Positions 6,036 through 12,737 of a stretch of DNA of 14,387 bases are shown here, piece by piece (the stretch's first letter is position 1; every line of letters begins with the position of its first letter). The stretch is from contig JAKALH010000024.1 of the NCBI GenBank assembly GCA_021813225.1, positions 1 to 14,387 of the forward strand. The letters are read 5' to 3'. Source of the DNA: Chloroflexota bacterium. GTDB taxonomy: Bacteria > Chloroflexota > Anaerolineae > J036 > Brachytrichaceae. Position numbers and translations under genes: made by a program. Below the pieces are notes generated by a model. That model was not told where the DNA came from and did not search any database. It was given only the letters and a program-made list of their open reading frames with translations.

Positions 6036-7772
6036 ATGAAGAAGGCACAAATGTCGGCATATTCCCGCGGGGCCGGCCGCGGCATGTTGCGCAGCCGCTC
6101 GCGCAAGACGCTGTGGTTCGGCGCGCGCATGATCGTCGGGCTGGTGTGGTGGGAGCTGATCGTGGCGCGCCTCGTCGGGAGCGAGCGCGTGCAGAAGGGA
6201 CGCCTGGGCCGCCTGGCGCGGCTGGCGCGCAGCTTCCGCCGGCTGGCCGTACATCTGGGCGGCGTGTGGATCAAACTGGGGCAGTTCATCAGCACGCGCG
6301 TCGATATGCTGCCGCAGGAAGTCATCGCCGAACTGGCTGACCTGCAGGATGCCGTGCCGCCCGAAGACAGCGCCGCGATCATCGCGTTGATCGAAGCCGA
6401 ACTGAAACAGCCGGTCGACGAGTTGTTCGCGGAGTTCGAGCGCGAGCCGGTCGCAGCCGCGTCGTTCGGGCAGGCGCACCTGGCGCTGCTGCGCAGCGGC
6501 CAGCGCGTGGTGGTGAAGGCGCAGCGCACGCATATGGAAGAGATCGTCGCCGTCGATCTGGCGACCCTGCGCACAATCGGGCGCTGGGCCAGCCTGTACC
6601 GCCCGCTGAGCCGGCGCGTCAACCTGTTTCTGCTGATCAAGGAATTTTCCGACGGCGTGCTGGCCGAACTGGACTATGACCAGGAGGCGGACAACGCCGA
6701 ACGTTTCGCGCGGAATTTCGCCGGCGACCCCGCCGTGCGCATCCCGAAAACCTTCCGCCAGTACACCACGCGCCGCGTGCTGACGCTGGAGAACGTCGAA
6801 GAGATCAAAATCACCGACTTCGACGGCCTGCAGAGCGCGGGCGTGTCGCGCAAGGCAGTGGCCGCCAAACTGTTCCAGACTTATCTGCAGCAGATCTTCG
6901 AGGACGGCTTCTTCCACGCCGACCCGCACCCCGGCAATCTGTTCGTACAGCCGCTCGATGCGCAGACGGCCAGCGCGCTGAACCTGAAAACATCCGAGAC
7001 CGCGGGGAATTCGAGTGCCGGCACATCCTTCCTGCTGGTATTCGTCGATTTCGGCATGGTGGGCCGCGTTACGCCCGCGCACATGAAGGAGTTGAAAGAA
7101 TTCATCATCGCCACCAGCCTGCGCGACGTGCGCCGCCTGACCGCCGCCGCGCAACGCATGGGCTTCTTCCTGCCGGATGCCGACGTGCGCCGCATCGAGC
7201 AGGCTTTCGGTATGCTGTTCGACCGCTTCTGGGGCATGACGGCCAACGACCTGTCCGACGTGGATTTCACGGAGATGTACGGCTTTGCCGTGCAGTTCCG
7301 CGACCTGCTGTCCACACTGCCGTTCCAGATACCGCAGAACATCCTGTATCTGGGCCGCGCAGTGAACATCCTCAGCGGCATGAGCACCGCGCTCGATCCG
7401 CAGTTCAACGCCTGGAAAGAGATGCAGCCCTTTGCCAGAAACATCGCAGGCGGCTCTGGCGCGCGCACCGCCCAGGACGTGCTGAACGAGGCGCTGAGGC
7501 TGGCGCGCATTGCCATCCAGTTGCCTGTCCAGTTCGACGCGCTGCTGTCGCAGATGTCGACCGGCCAGTTGGAGGTGCAGGCGCAACTGACCCAGTCGTC
7601 GACGCAGGACCTGCGCCGGCTGGAGAGCAGCGTATCGCGGTTGACGTGGGCGTTCGTGTTCGCGGCGCTGGTCATCGCCGGGACGCTGCTGCTGATCAAC
7701 CAGTTGACGGTGTGGGGAGCGCTGTGTATGGCGCTGGGCGCATTCGCACTGCTGCGCATCGTGCTGAAGTGA
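6036..7772 (+). CDS. ABC1/UbiB family atypical protein kinase-like protein
   Basis: This is a 578-residue member of the ABC1/ADCK/UbiB family, which has a protein-kinase-like ATPase fold and in other bacteria supports isoprenoid-quinone lipid metabolism; the partner here is unknown. Visible family motifs in order are: KLGQFISTR (K80, Q83; the family KxGQ extension); the Ala-rich nucleotide loop EPVAAASFGQAH (from E137); VVVKAQR with K161; ELDYDQEADN; the catalytic FFHADPHPGN (H294 to N301); and VDFG (D338-G340). Two C-terminal hydrophobic helices (about 537-554 and 558-576) anchor it in the membrane. Between PHPGN and VDFG there is a longer than usual Ser/Thr/Ala-rich insert (about residues 305-333). 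Of two nearby ATGs, 6036 was chosen; 6051 is also possible. The frame extends to 5886, but that part overlaps the divergent promoter and has no family similarity. Confidence 0.9.
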   Translation: MKKAQMSAYSRGAGRGMLRSRSRKTLWFGARMIVGLVWWELIVARLVGSERVQKGRLGRLARLARSFRRLAVHLGGVWIKLGQFISTRVDMLPQEVIAELADLQDAVPPEDSAAIIALIEAELKQPVDELFAEFEREPVAAASFGQAHLALLRSGQRVVVKAQRTHMEEIVAVDLATLRTIGRWASLYRPLSRRVNLFLLIKEFSDGVLAELDYDQEADNAERFARNFAGDPAVRIPKTFRQYTTRRVLTLENVEEIKITDFDGLQSAGVSRKAVAAKLFQTYLQQIFEDGFFHADPHPGNLFVQPLDAQTASALNLKTSETAGNSSAGTSFLLVFVDFGMVGRVTPAHMKELKEFIIATSLRDVRRLTAAAQRMGFFLPDADVRRIEQAFGMLFDRFWGMTANDLSDVDFTEMYGFAVQFRDLLSTLPFQIPQNILYLGRAVNILSGMSTALDPQFNAWKEMQPFARNIAGGSGARTAQDVLNEALRLARIAIQLPVQFDALLSQMSTGQLEVQAQLTQSSTQDLRRLESSVSRLTWAFVFAALVIAGTLLLINQLTVWGALCMALGAFALLRIVLK

Positions 7773-7856
7773 TGCGGCGGCGTCCAGGCGCGCAGGCCCG
7801 GAGGCTGGCGCTTCAGCCGCATAGCGCCATACAAATGGTCGCCCGGCCGTTAGTTA
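7773..7856. other. Intergenic stretch after the UbiB-like gene
   Basis: An inverted repeat ATGCGGC/GCCGCAT, with a 36-nt GC-rich interior, starts right after the stop codon. It could act as a structured 3' end, but no U-run follows. Nothing else is recognised before the operator-like dyad at 7857. Confidence 0.25.
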
Positions 7857-7876
7857 ATGCAATGGACAATTTGCAT
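7857..7876. promoter_or_regulatory. Operator-like dyad ATGCAA-N8-TTGCAT around the -35 box
   Basis: ATGCAA (7857-7862) and TTGCAT (7871-7876) form a perfect 6-bp dyad with an 8-bp centre. The two outer positions at 7854-7855 and 7878-7879 also pair. The centre contains the -35 hexamer TGGACA. A helix-turn-helix dimer bound here would cover the -35 of the HD-GYP gene promoter. Confidence 0.45.
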
Positions 7877-7891
7877 AAACGGTCATAGAAT
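7863..7891 (+). promoter_or_regulatory. Sigma70-like promoter of the HD-GYP gene pair
   Basis: TGGACA (7863-7868) and TAGAAT (7886-7891) are separated by exactly 17 bp and each differs from consensus at one position. This is the best promoter in the window. Transcription would begin near 7898, giving a leader of about 120 nt before the ATG at 8019. Confidence 0.65.
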
Positions 7892-7897
7892 ACACCG

Positions 7898-8018
7898 CAA
7901 AATCATCCACTGCTATAAAGCGGGGAAATGGGGTTGACCTGCGGTCGGGCCAGCCACCAGGCAGTGGGCCTGTCTTCCGGAGCGGTCATCGCCAATCGAT
8001 CGCAGTTTGCCCCTGCAT
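7898..8018 (+). other. Putative structured 5' leader of the first HD-GYP gene
   Basis: The presumed leader holds several small possible hairpins: CCGC (7894-7897) against GCGG (7919-7922), GACC-TGC-GGTC near 7938-7948, and CAGGC-AGTGG-GCCTG near 7960-7975. There is no Shine-Dalgarno in front of the ATG. The gene encodes a c-di-GMP hydrolase, so the leader was checked by eye for a c-di-GMP riboswitch, and no convincing match was seen. Confidence 0.25.
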
Positions 8019-10265
8019 ATGGCTAATTCACCGGTCGTTACTCAGGCAGCCAGCGCGCCGGCGCACAGTCGACTGATCGTGCGCCTGCTATTCGTCCTGA
8101 TTGCCAGCGCCGTCTTCGCCATAGCCCTGGAACTGGCCGACGACCTGCTGGTCCCTGCCAGCCTGTCCGTCGAATGGCACCTGGCGGCCATCGTCGCCAG
8201 TTCGCTCATCTCGATGAGCGCGGCCATCCTGATCTGGCGGCAGGACCAGGCGCAGCGCCGCCGCGCAGAGACCGACCGCGGCGAGCGCGACCGCATGGCC
8301 GCGGCGCAGCGCGAAAGCGAGGCCAGGTTCGAGGCGCAGTACAAGGGCTTCCCCATCCCCACCGTCACCTGGCAACTCATCGGCGACGACTTCGTATTCG
8401 TCGACTACAACGGCGCGGCGTCGGACTTCACGCAAGGCGGCATCGCACGCTGCATGGGCCGCTCCGCCAGCGCCGTCTACGCCGGCCGCCCCGACATCGC
8501 CGCCGACATCGCGCGCTGCCATGCCGAGCGGCGCACCTTCCGCCGCGAGATGCCCTCGCCCTACGACAACAGCGCCGCGCCCCGCACCGTCGCGGCCACC
8601 TACGTATCCGTCCCGCCCGACCTGGTGATGATGCACACCGAGGACATCAGCAAGACCCGGGAAGTCGAGACCGCGCTGCAGCGCAACGCCGACGCCTTCA
8701 AGCTGCTGTACGAAGCGGGGCTGGCGCTGAACAGCGCGCAGGAGCCGCACATGCAGCTCGTCACCATCTTAGGCGACTACATGAAGATGCTGCACGCCGA
8801 CCGCGCCGAGTTCTTCCGCTATGACGCAGCAACGGACCAGCTCACCCTGGCGTACACGCTGGGGTATCCTGACGGCGTCGCCCCGGATACATTGCCGCAA
8901 AGCCTGATACATCAGATCAGCGACAGCACCGCGACGGCGCTGCGGCGCCGCATCGTCAATATGCCGGATGTCTACAACGACCCCAACTGGGTCTCCAGCG
9001 ACCCGGCGGTGCGCTCGGCGCTGTTTGTGCCGGTGTCGCACGATAATCTGCTGCTGGGCGTGCTGACGGTGATGCGCACGCGCCCCAACGCCTTCAGCAT
9101 CGACGATCTGCACCTGCTGGAACTGGCCGCCAATCAGGTGGGCGCCATCATGGCGGGCACGCGCCTGCTGGAGCAGACCGAATACCACTTGCGCCAGTTG
9201 CAGACGCTGCACACCATCGATACCGTGATTCTGAGCAACCTCGACCTCGACGCCATGCTCAACGCGATTCTGGAGCAGACCCTGAAGCAACTGGGCGCGG
9301 ACGCGGCGGCCGTCTGGCTGATGCAGTCGCCCACGGCGCTGCGGCGCGCCGCCGCGCGCGGTTTCATCGACGGCATGGCGGCATCCGCCATCACGCGGCT
9401 GGGCGAGAACGGCGCCGGGCGCGTGGTCATGGAGCGCCGCGCCGTCCATCTGCCCAGTCTCAGCGCCGCCAGCGCCGACGCGCCGCAATATCCGCGGCTG
9501 GCCGGCGAGCGCTTCGTCTCGTATTACGGCGCGCCGCTGGTCAGCCGCGGCGAGATCAGGGGCGTGCTGGAACTGTACAGCCGCCGGCCGCTCAACCCCG
9601 CTGCGCAGTGGCTGAACGATATGGAACTGCTGCTGTCGCAGGTCGCCATCGCCATCGACAACTCCACCAACGTCATGGAACTGGAGCGCATGAACATGGA
9701 GCTGCGGCTGGCCTACGACGACACCATCGAGGGCTGGTCGCGGGCGCTGGACCTGCGCGATAAGGAAACCGAAGGGCACACCCAGCGCGTCACGCGGCTG
9801 ACGCTGCAACTGGCGCGCAGCATGAGCCTGAGCGAGGCGGAGTTGATGTATGTGCGCTGGGGGGCGCTGCTGCACGACATCGGCAAGATGGGCGTGCCCG
9901 ACCAGGTGCTGCTGAAACCCGGCCCACTGACGCCGGAAGAATGGGCCATCATGACCTGCCACCCGCGCTACGCCTACGAAATGCTCGCGCCGATTGCTTA
10001 CCTGCGCCCGGCGCTGGACATCCCGTACTGCCACCACGAGAAATGGGATGGCTCCGGCTACCCGCGCGGGCTGAAAGGCGAGCAGATACCGCTCTCCGCG
10101 CGCATCTTCGCCGTCGTCGATGTCGCCGATGCGCTCGGCTCCAACCGGCCGTACCAGTTGGCATGGCCGCCGCAGCGCGTGCGCCAGTATGTGCGCGAGC
10201 AGTCCGGCAGACACTTCGACCCCGCCGTCGTGGAAGCCTATCTCGCGCTGAACGTGAACACCTGA
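8019..10265 (+). CDS. Membrane sensor with PAS-like and two GAF domains and an HD-GYP c-di-GMP phosphodiesterase output
   Basis: This 748-residue protein probably hydrolyses the second messenger c-di-GMP in response to a signal. Two membrane helices (about 19-38 and 54-73) enclose a short external loop. A coiled coil, a divergent PAS-like domain (about 105-215), GAF 1 (225-375) and GAF 2 (390-550) follow. The HD-GYP domain occupies about 570-745. It has GHTQRV, the HD pair in HDIGKMG (H619, D620), HHEKWDGSGYPRGLKG (H672, H673, G680, Y681, P682) and a DVADALGSNRPY tail, so the metal-binding and GYP residues are intact. There is no GGDEF domain, so synthesis is not expected. The start is the ATG at 8019; TTG at 8007 is in frame and possible. 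No Shine-Dalgarno is seen. It has a strong promoter, and its TGA lies within a palindrome 47 bp before a paralogous gene. Confidence 0.88.
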   Translation: MANSPVVTQAASAPAHSRLIVRLLFVLIASAVFAIALELADDLLVPASLSVEWHLAAIVASSLISMSAAILIWRQDQAQRRRAETDRGERDRMAAAQRESEARFEAQYKGFPIPTVTWQLIGDDFVFVDYNGAASDFTQGGIARCMGRSASAVYAGRPDIAADIARCHAERRTFRREMPSPYDNSAAPRTVAATYVSVPPDLVMMHTEDISKTREVETALQRNADAFKLLYEAGLALNSAQEPHMQLVTILGDYMKMLHADRAEFFRYDAATDQLTLAYTLGYPDGVAPDTLPQSLIHQISDSTATALRRRIVNMPDVYNDPNWVSSDPAVRSALFVPVSHDNLLLGVLTVMRTRPNAFSIDDLHLLELAANQVGAIMAGTRLLEQTEYHLRQLQTLHTIDTVILSNLDLDAMLNAILEQTLKQLGADAAAVWLMQSPTALRRAAARGFIDGMAASAITRLGENGAGRVVMERRAVHLPSLSAASADAPQYPRLAGERFVSYYGAPLVSRGEIRGVLELYSRRPLNPAAQWLNDMELLLSQVAIAIDNSTNVMELERMNMELRLAYDDTIEGWSRALDLRDKETEGHTQRVTRLTLQLARSMSLSEAELMYVRWGALLHDIGKMGVPDQVLLKPGPLTPEEWAIMTCHPRYAYEMLAPIAYLRPALDIPYCHHEKWDGSGYPRGLKGEQIPLSARIFAVVDVADALGSNRPYQLAWPPQRVRQYVREQSGRHFDPAVVEAYLALNVNT

Positions 10266-10289
10266 CAGGTCTGATAGACCTGTCAGGTG
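10259..10289. repeat. 31-bp palindromic element, copy 1 (14-nt arms, GAT loop)
   Basis: The arm CACCTGACAGGTCT (10259-10272) pairs with AGACCTGTCAGGTG (10276-10289) around GAT. Inside, ACCTGACAGGT (10260-10270) and ACCTGTCAGGT (10278-10288) are odd palindromes separated by CTGATAG. The stop codon of the first HD-GYP gene (10263-10265) is inside the left arm. In RNA it would form a stable 14-bp hairpin between the two cistrons, without a following U-run, so it could stabilise or attenuate the message. Confidence 0.85.
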
Positions 10290-10301
10290 TGGTGTTCTAT
10301 C

Positions 10302-10306
10302 GGAGG
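10302..10306 (+). promoter_or_regulatory. Ribosome binding site deciding the GTG start of the second HD-GYP gene
   Basis: GGAGG lies 6 nt before GTG at 10313. The same reading frame is open back to 9941, inside the first HD-GYP gene. This strong Shine-Dalgarno, and the membrane segment beginning soon after, support the GTG as the true start. Confidence 0.75.
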
Positions 10307-10312
10307 TGTTTC

Positions 10313-12682
10313 GTGAGCAGCCACAGTGAGGCGGTTGACAGCTATTCCCCCCGGCGACTATTGCTGATCATCGTCGTCTCGACCTTCGTCGTCGAGACGT
10401 TGATCATGACCCTGCTTCCCCTCTTGCCGTCACCCCCGGACTGGGTTCACACCCTGCTAGACTCCGTTCTCCTGGTCATCCTGCTCTTCCCCGCCATCTA
10501 TCTCTTCTCCTTCCGCCCCATGGTGCGACACCAGGCCAGGCGGGCTCAGGCGGAGGCGGCCCTGCAGAAGGCACACGACGAGTTGGAAATCCAGGTCCGC
10601 GAGCGCACGGCCAGCCTGGAGGAAGCCAACCGGGAGCTCCAGTTTGAAGTCGCCGAGCGCAAGCGGGCGGAGGCCGCCCTGAAGCAAAGTGAGCGGTTCC
10701 TCCACAGCATCATCGAAAACATCCCCGACATGATCTTCGTGAAGGACGCCGCGGACCTGAAGTTTGTCCTCTTCAACCGGGCCGGCATGGAACTGCTCGG
10801 CCTGTCGGGCGGAGACCTCATCGGCAGGTCCGACTTTGATGTCGTGCCCCGCAAGATCGCGGAGCAGTACATCGCGAAAGACCGGGAGGTGCTAAGCCGT
10901 AAGCAACTCGTCGTCATCCCCGAGGAACCGATCGAGACGACGTGCTGCGGGGCGCGGGTCCTGCACACCAAGAAGATCCCGATCCTGGACGAACAAGGTA
11001 ACCCCCGGTATTTATTGGGCATCTCGGAAGACATCACCGAACGCAAGCGGGCGGAGGAGCAGATCCGGCAGCAGGTGGAGACGCTTACCGCCTTGTACGC
11101 CGGCGCACAGCAATTGGCGGAGAGCCTGGACTCGCACAAGCTGGCCGGGGAGGTGGTCCGCACCTGCGTGGAGACCTTCGGCTTATCTCTGGCGTGGGTG
11201 GGCCGCGCCGAGCCCGACGGGCGGGTGAGCGTGCTGACGCAACACCCCGCCGCGGTGGATTACCCCCGGCAGATCAGCGTGCGCTGGGACGACACCCCGC
11301 AGGCGCGCGGCCCCGCGGGGCGGGCCATCCGCGGCGGCGCCCCAGCCGTCCTGAACGACCTGCTGGATGACCCGAGCGTTTCCCTGTGGCGGGCGGACGT
11401 GCAGCAGTACGGCTTCCGCTCCATGGCCTCCTTCCCGCTTGTCAGCCGGCATCGGCCATTCGGCGCGTTGCTGCTTTACAGCGAGCAGCCTGACTTCTTC
11501 ACCCCGGAGCGGGTGCAGTTCTTCCAGGGCTACGCGCTGCAGGCGGCCGCCGCGCTGGAGAACGCCCGCCTGTTCGAGGAGGCCGAGCGCCGGTTGAGCC
11601 ACGTGGAGGCGCTGCGCCGAATTGACGTGGCGATCAGTTCCAGCCTCGACCTGCGCGTCGTCCTCGACGTCATCGTCGATCAGACGACCACGCAACTGCG
11701 AGCGGACGCGGCCGGCATCCTGCTGTTCGACCCACAATCGCGCACGCTATCGTACGCCGCGGGGCGCGGCTTCCGCACCCGCACCATTCAGGAGTCTCGC
11801 CTGCGCCTGGGCGAGGGCTACGCCGGCCAGGCCGCGCTGGAGCGTCGCACCCTCGTGGGCGGCACCGGACAGCCTGTCGATGACAGCCCCCTGGCCGCCC
11901 ACTACCGGGCGCTCATGGGCGTCGAGGGTTTCGTAACGCACGTCGCTACGCCGCTGGTCGCCAAGGGCCAGGTAGTGGGCGTGTTGGAGATCTTCCACCG
12001 CGCCGTCCTCAACGCCGACAAGGAGTGGCTGAACTACTTGGAAACGCTGGCGGGGCAGGCCGCGATCTCCATTGACAGCGCCACCCTGTTGAATAGCCTG
12101 CGACGCTCCAACACCGAATTGGAGTTGGCCTACGACGCCACCCTGGAGGGCTGGTCGCGCGCGCTGGACCTGCGCGACAAGGAGACCGAGGGGCACACCC
12201 AGCGCGTCACCGCCGCCACGGTCGATCTGGCGCGCGCGATGGGGATGCCGGACAGCGAGATCGTGCACCTCCGGCGCGGGGCGATCCTGCACGACATCGG
12301 CAAGATAGGCATCCCCGACGCCATCCTGCTCAAGCCGGGGCCGCTGACGGAGGAGGAGTGGGTGGTGATGCGCAAGCACCCGCAGTACGCCTACGAGATG
12401 CTCGCGCCGATTGCGTACCTGCACCCGGCGCTCGATATCCCGTACTGCCACCACGAGAAGTGGGACGGCAGCGGCTACCCGCGCGGGCTGAAGGGCGAAC
12501 AGATACCGCTCTCCGCGCGCATCTTCGCCGTCGTCGATGTCGACGATGCGCTCGGATCCGACCGGCCGTATCGACCGGCGTGGCCGGTGCAGCGTGTGCG
12601 CCAGTACGTGCGCGAGCAGTCCGGCATACACTTCGACCCCGCCGTCGTGGAAGCCTATCTCGCGCTGAACTTTGAGACCTGA
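10313..12682 (+). CDS. Membrane sensor with PAS, two GAF domains and an HD-GYP c-di-GMP phosphodiesterase output
   Basis: This 789-residue paralogue of the preceding gene probably also degrades c-di-GMP. Two hydrophobic helices (about 15-37 and 43-64) lead into a long coiled coil with ERKRAEAALKQSE. A clear PAS domain follows (about 127-245; IIENIPDMIFVKD to ISEDITERKRAEE), then GAF 1 (about 253-425), GAF 2 (about 435-595) and HD-GYP (about 605-785). The catalytic residues are intact: H660-D661 in HDIGKIGIPD, H713-H714-E715, D718 and G721-Y722-P723. The start is GTG at 10313 with GGAGG 6 nt upstream. It lies 47 bp after the first HD-GYP gene and is probably cotranscribed with it. The N-terminal half is unrelated to its neighbour, whereas the last 290 bp are almost identical at DNA level, so the gene may be a chimera or have undergone conversion. 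It is convergent with the PHP gene. Confidence 0.9.
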   Translation: MSSHSEAVDSYSPRRLLLIIVVSTFVVETLIMTLLPLLPSPPDWVHTLLDSVLLVILLFPAIYLFSFRPMVRHQARRAQAEAALQKAHDELEIQVRERTASLEEANRELQFEVAERKRAEAALKQSERFLHSIIENIPDMIFVKDAADLKFVLFNRAGMELLGLSGGDLIGRSDFDVVPRKIAEQYIAKDREVLSRKQLVVIPEEPIETTCCGARVLHTKKIPILDEQGNPRYLLGISEDITERKRAEEQIRQQVETLTALYAGAQQLAESLDSHKLAGEVVRTCVETFGLSLAWVGRAEPDGRVSVLTQHPAAVDYPRQISVRWDDTPQARGPAGRAIRGGAPAVLNDLLDDPSVSLWRADVQQYGFRSMASFPLVSRHRPFGALLLYSEQPDFFTPERVQFFQGYALQAAAALENARLFEEAERRLSHVEALRRIDVAISSSLDLRVVLDVIVDQTTTQLRADAAGILLFDPQSRTLSYAAGRGFRTRTIQESRLRLGEGYAGQAALERRTLVGGTGQPVDDSPLAAHYRALMGVEGFVTHVATPLVAKGQVVGVLEIFHRAVLNADKEWLNYLETLAGQAAISIDSATLLNSLRRSNTELELAYDATLEGWSRALDLRDKETEGHTQRVTAATVDLARAMGMPDSEIVHLRRGAILHDIGKIGIPDAILLKPGPLTEEEWVVMRKHPQYAYEMLAPIAYLHPALDIPYCHHEKWDGSGYPRGLKGEQIPLSARIFAVVDVDDALGSDRPYRPAWPVQRVRQYVREQSGIHFDPAVVEAYLALNFET

Positions 12683-12689
12683 CCATGAA

Positions 12690-12720
12690 CACCTGACAGG
12701 TCTATCAGACCTGTCAGGTG
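12690..12720. repeat. 31-bp palindromic element, copy 2 (same arms, ATC loop)
   Basis: The arms are identical to those at 10259-10289, but the loop is ATC instead of GAT, so the whole 31-mer is the exact reverse complement of copy 1. The flanks (TGAA before, TGGTGT after) are the same in both copies and are not inverted. It lies between the convergent stops of the second HD-GYP gene and the PHP gene, where it could act as a bidirectional end hairpin. There is no strong U-run on either side. Confidence 0.85.
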
Positions 12721-12737
12721 TGGTGTCATATTTGCGC

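Noticed and set aside
5888..6640. N-terminal extension of the APH-like kinase
   Set aside because: It is antisense to the UbiB-like gene and not family-like. The ATG at 5887 has a Shine-Dalgarno and begins a normal APH N-lobe.
7898..8018. c-di-GMP riboswitch (GEMM type)
   Set aside because: The expected conserved core segments and tetraloop-receptor arrangement could not be aligned by eye.
9941..10312. Extension of the second HD-GYP gene into the first
   Set aside because: It lies in another frame of the conserved HD-GYP domain, while GGAGG and GTG at 10313 give a normal start.
4864..12720. CRISPR repeats
   Set aside because: The palindromes are far apart, only two share sequence, and there are no regular spacers or cas genes.
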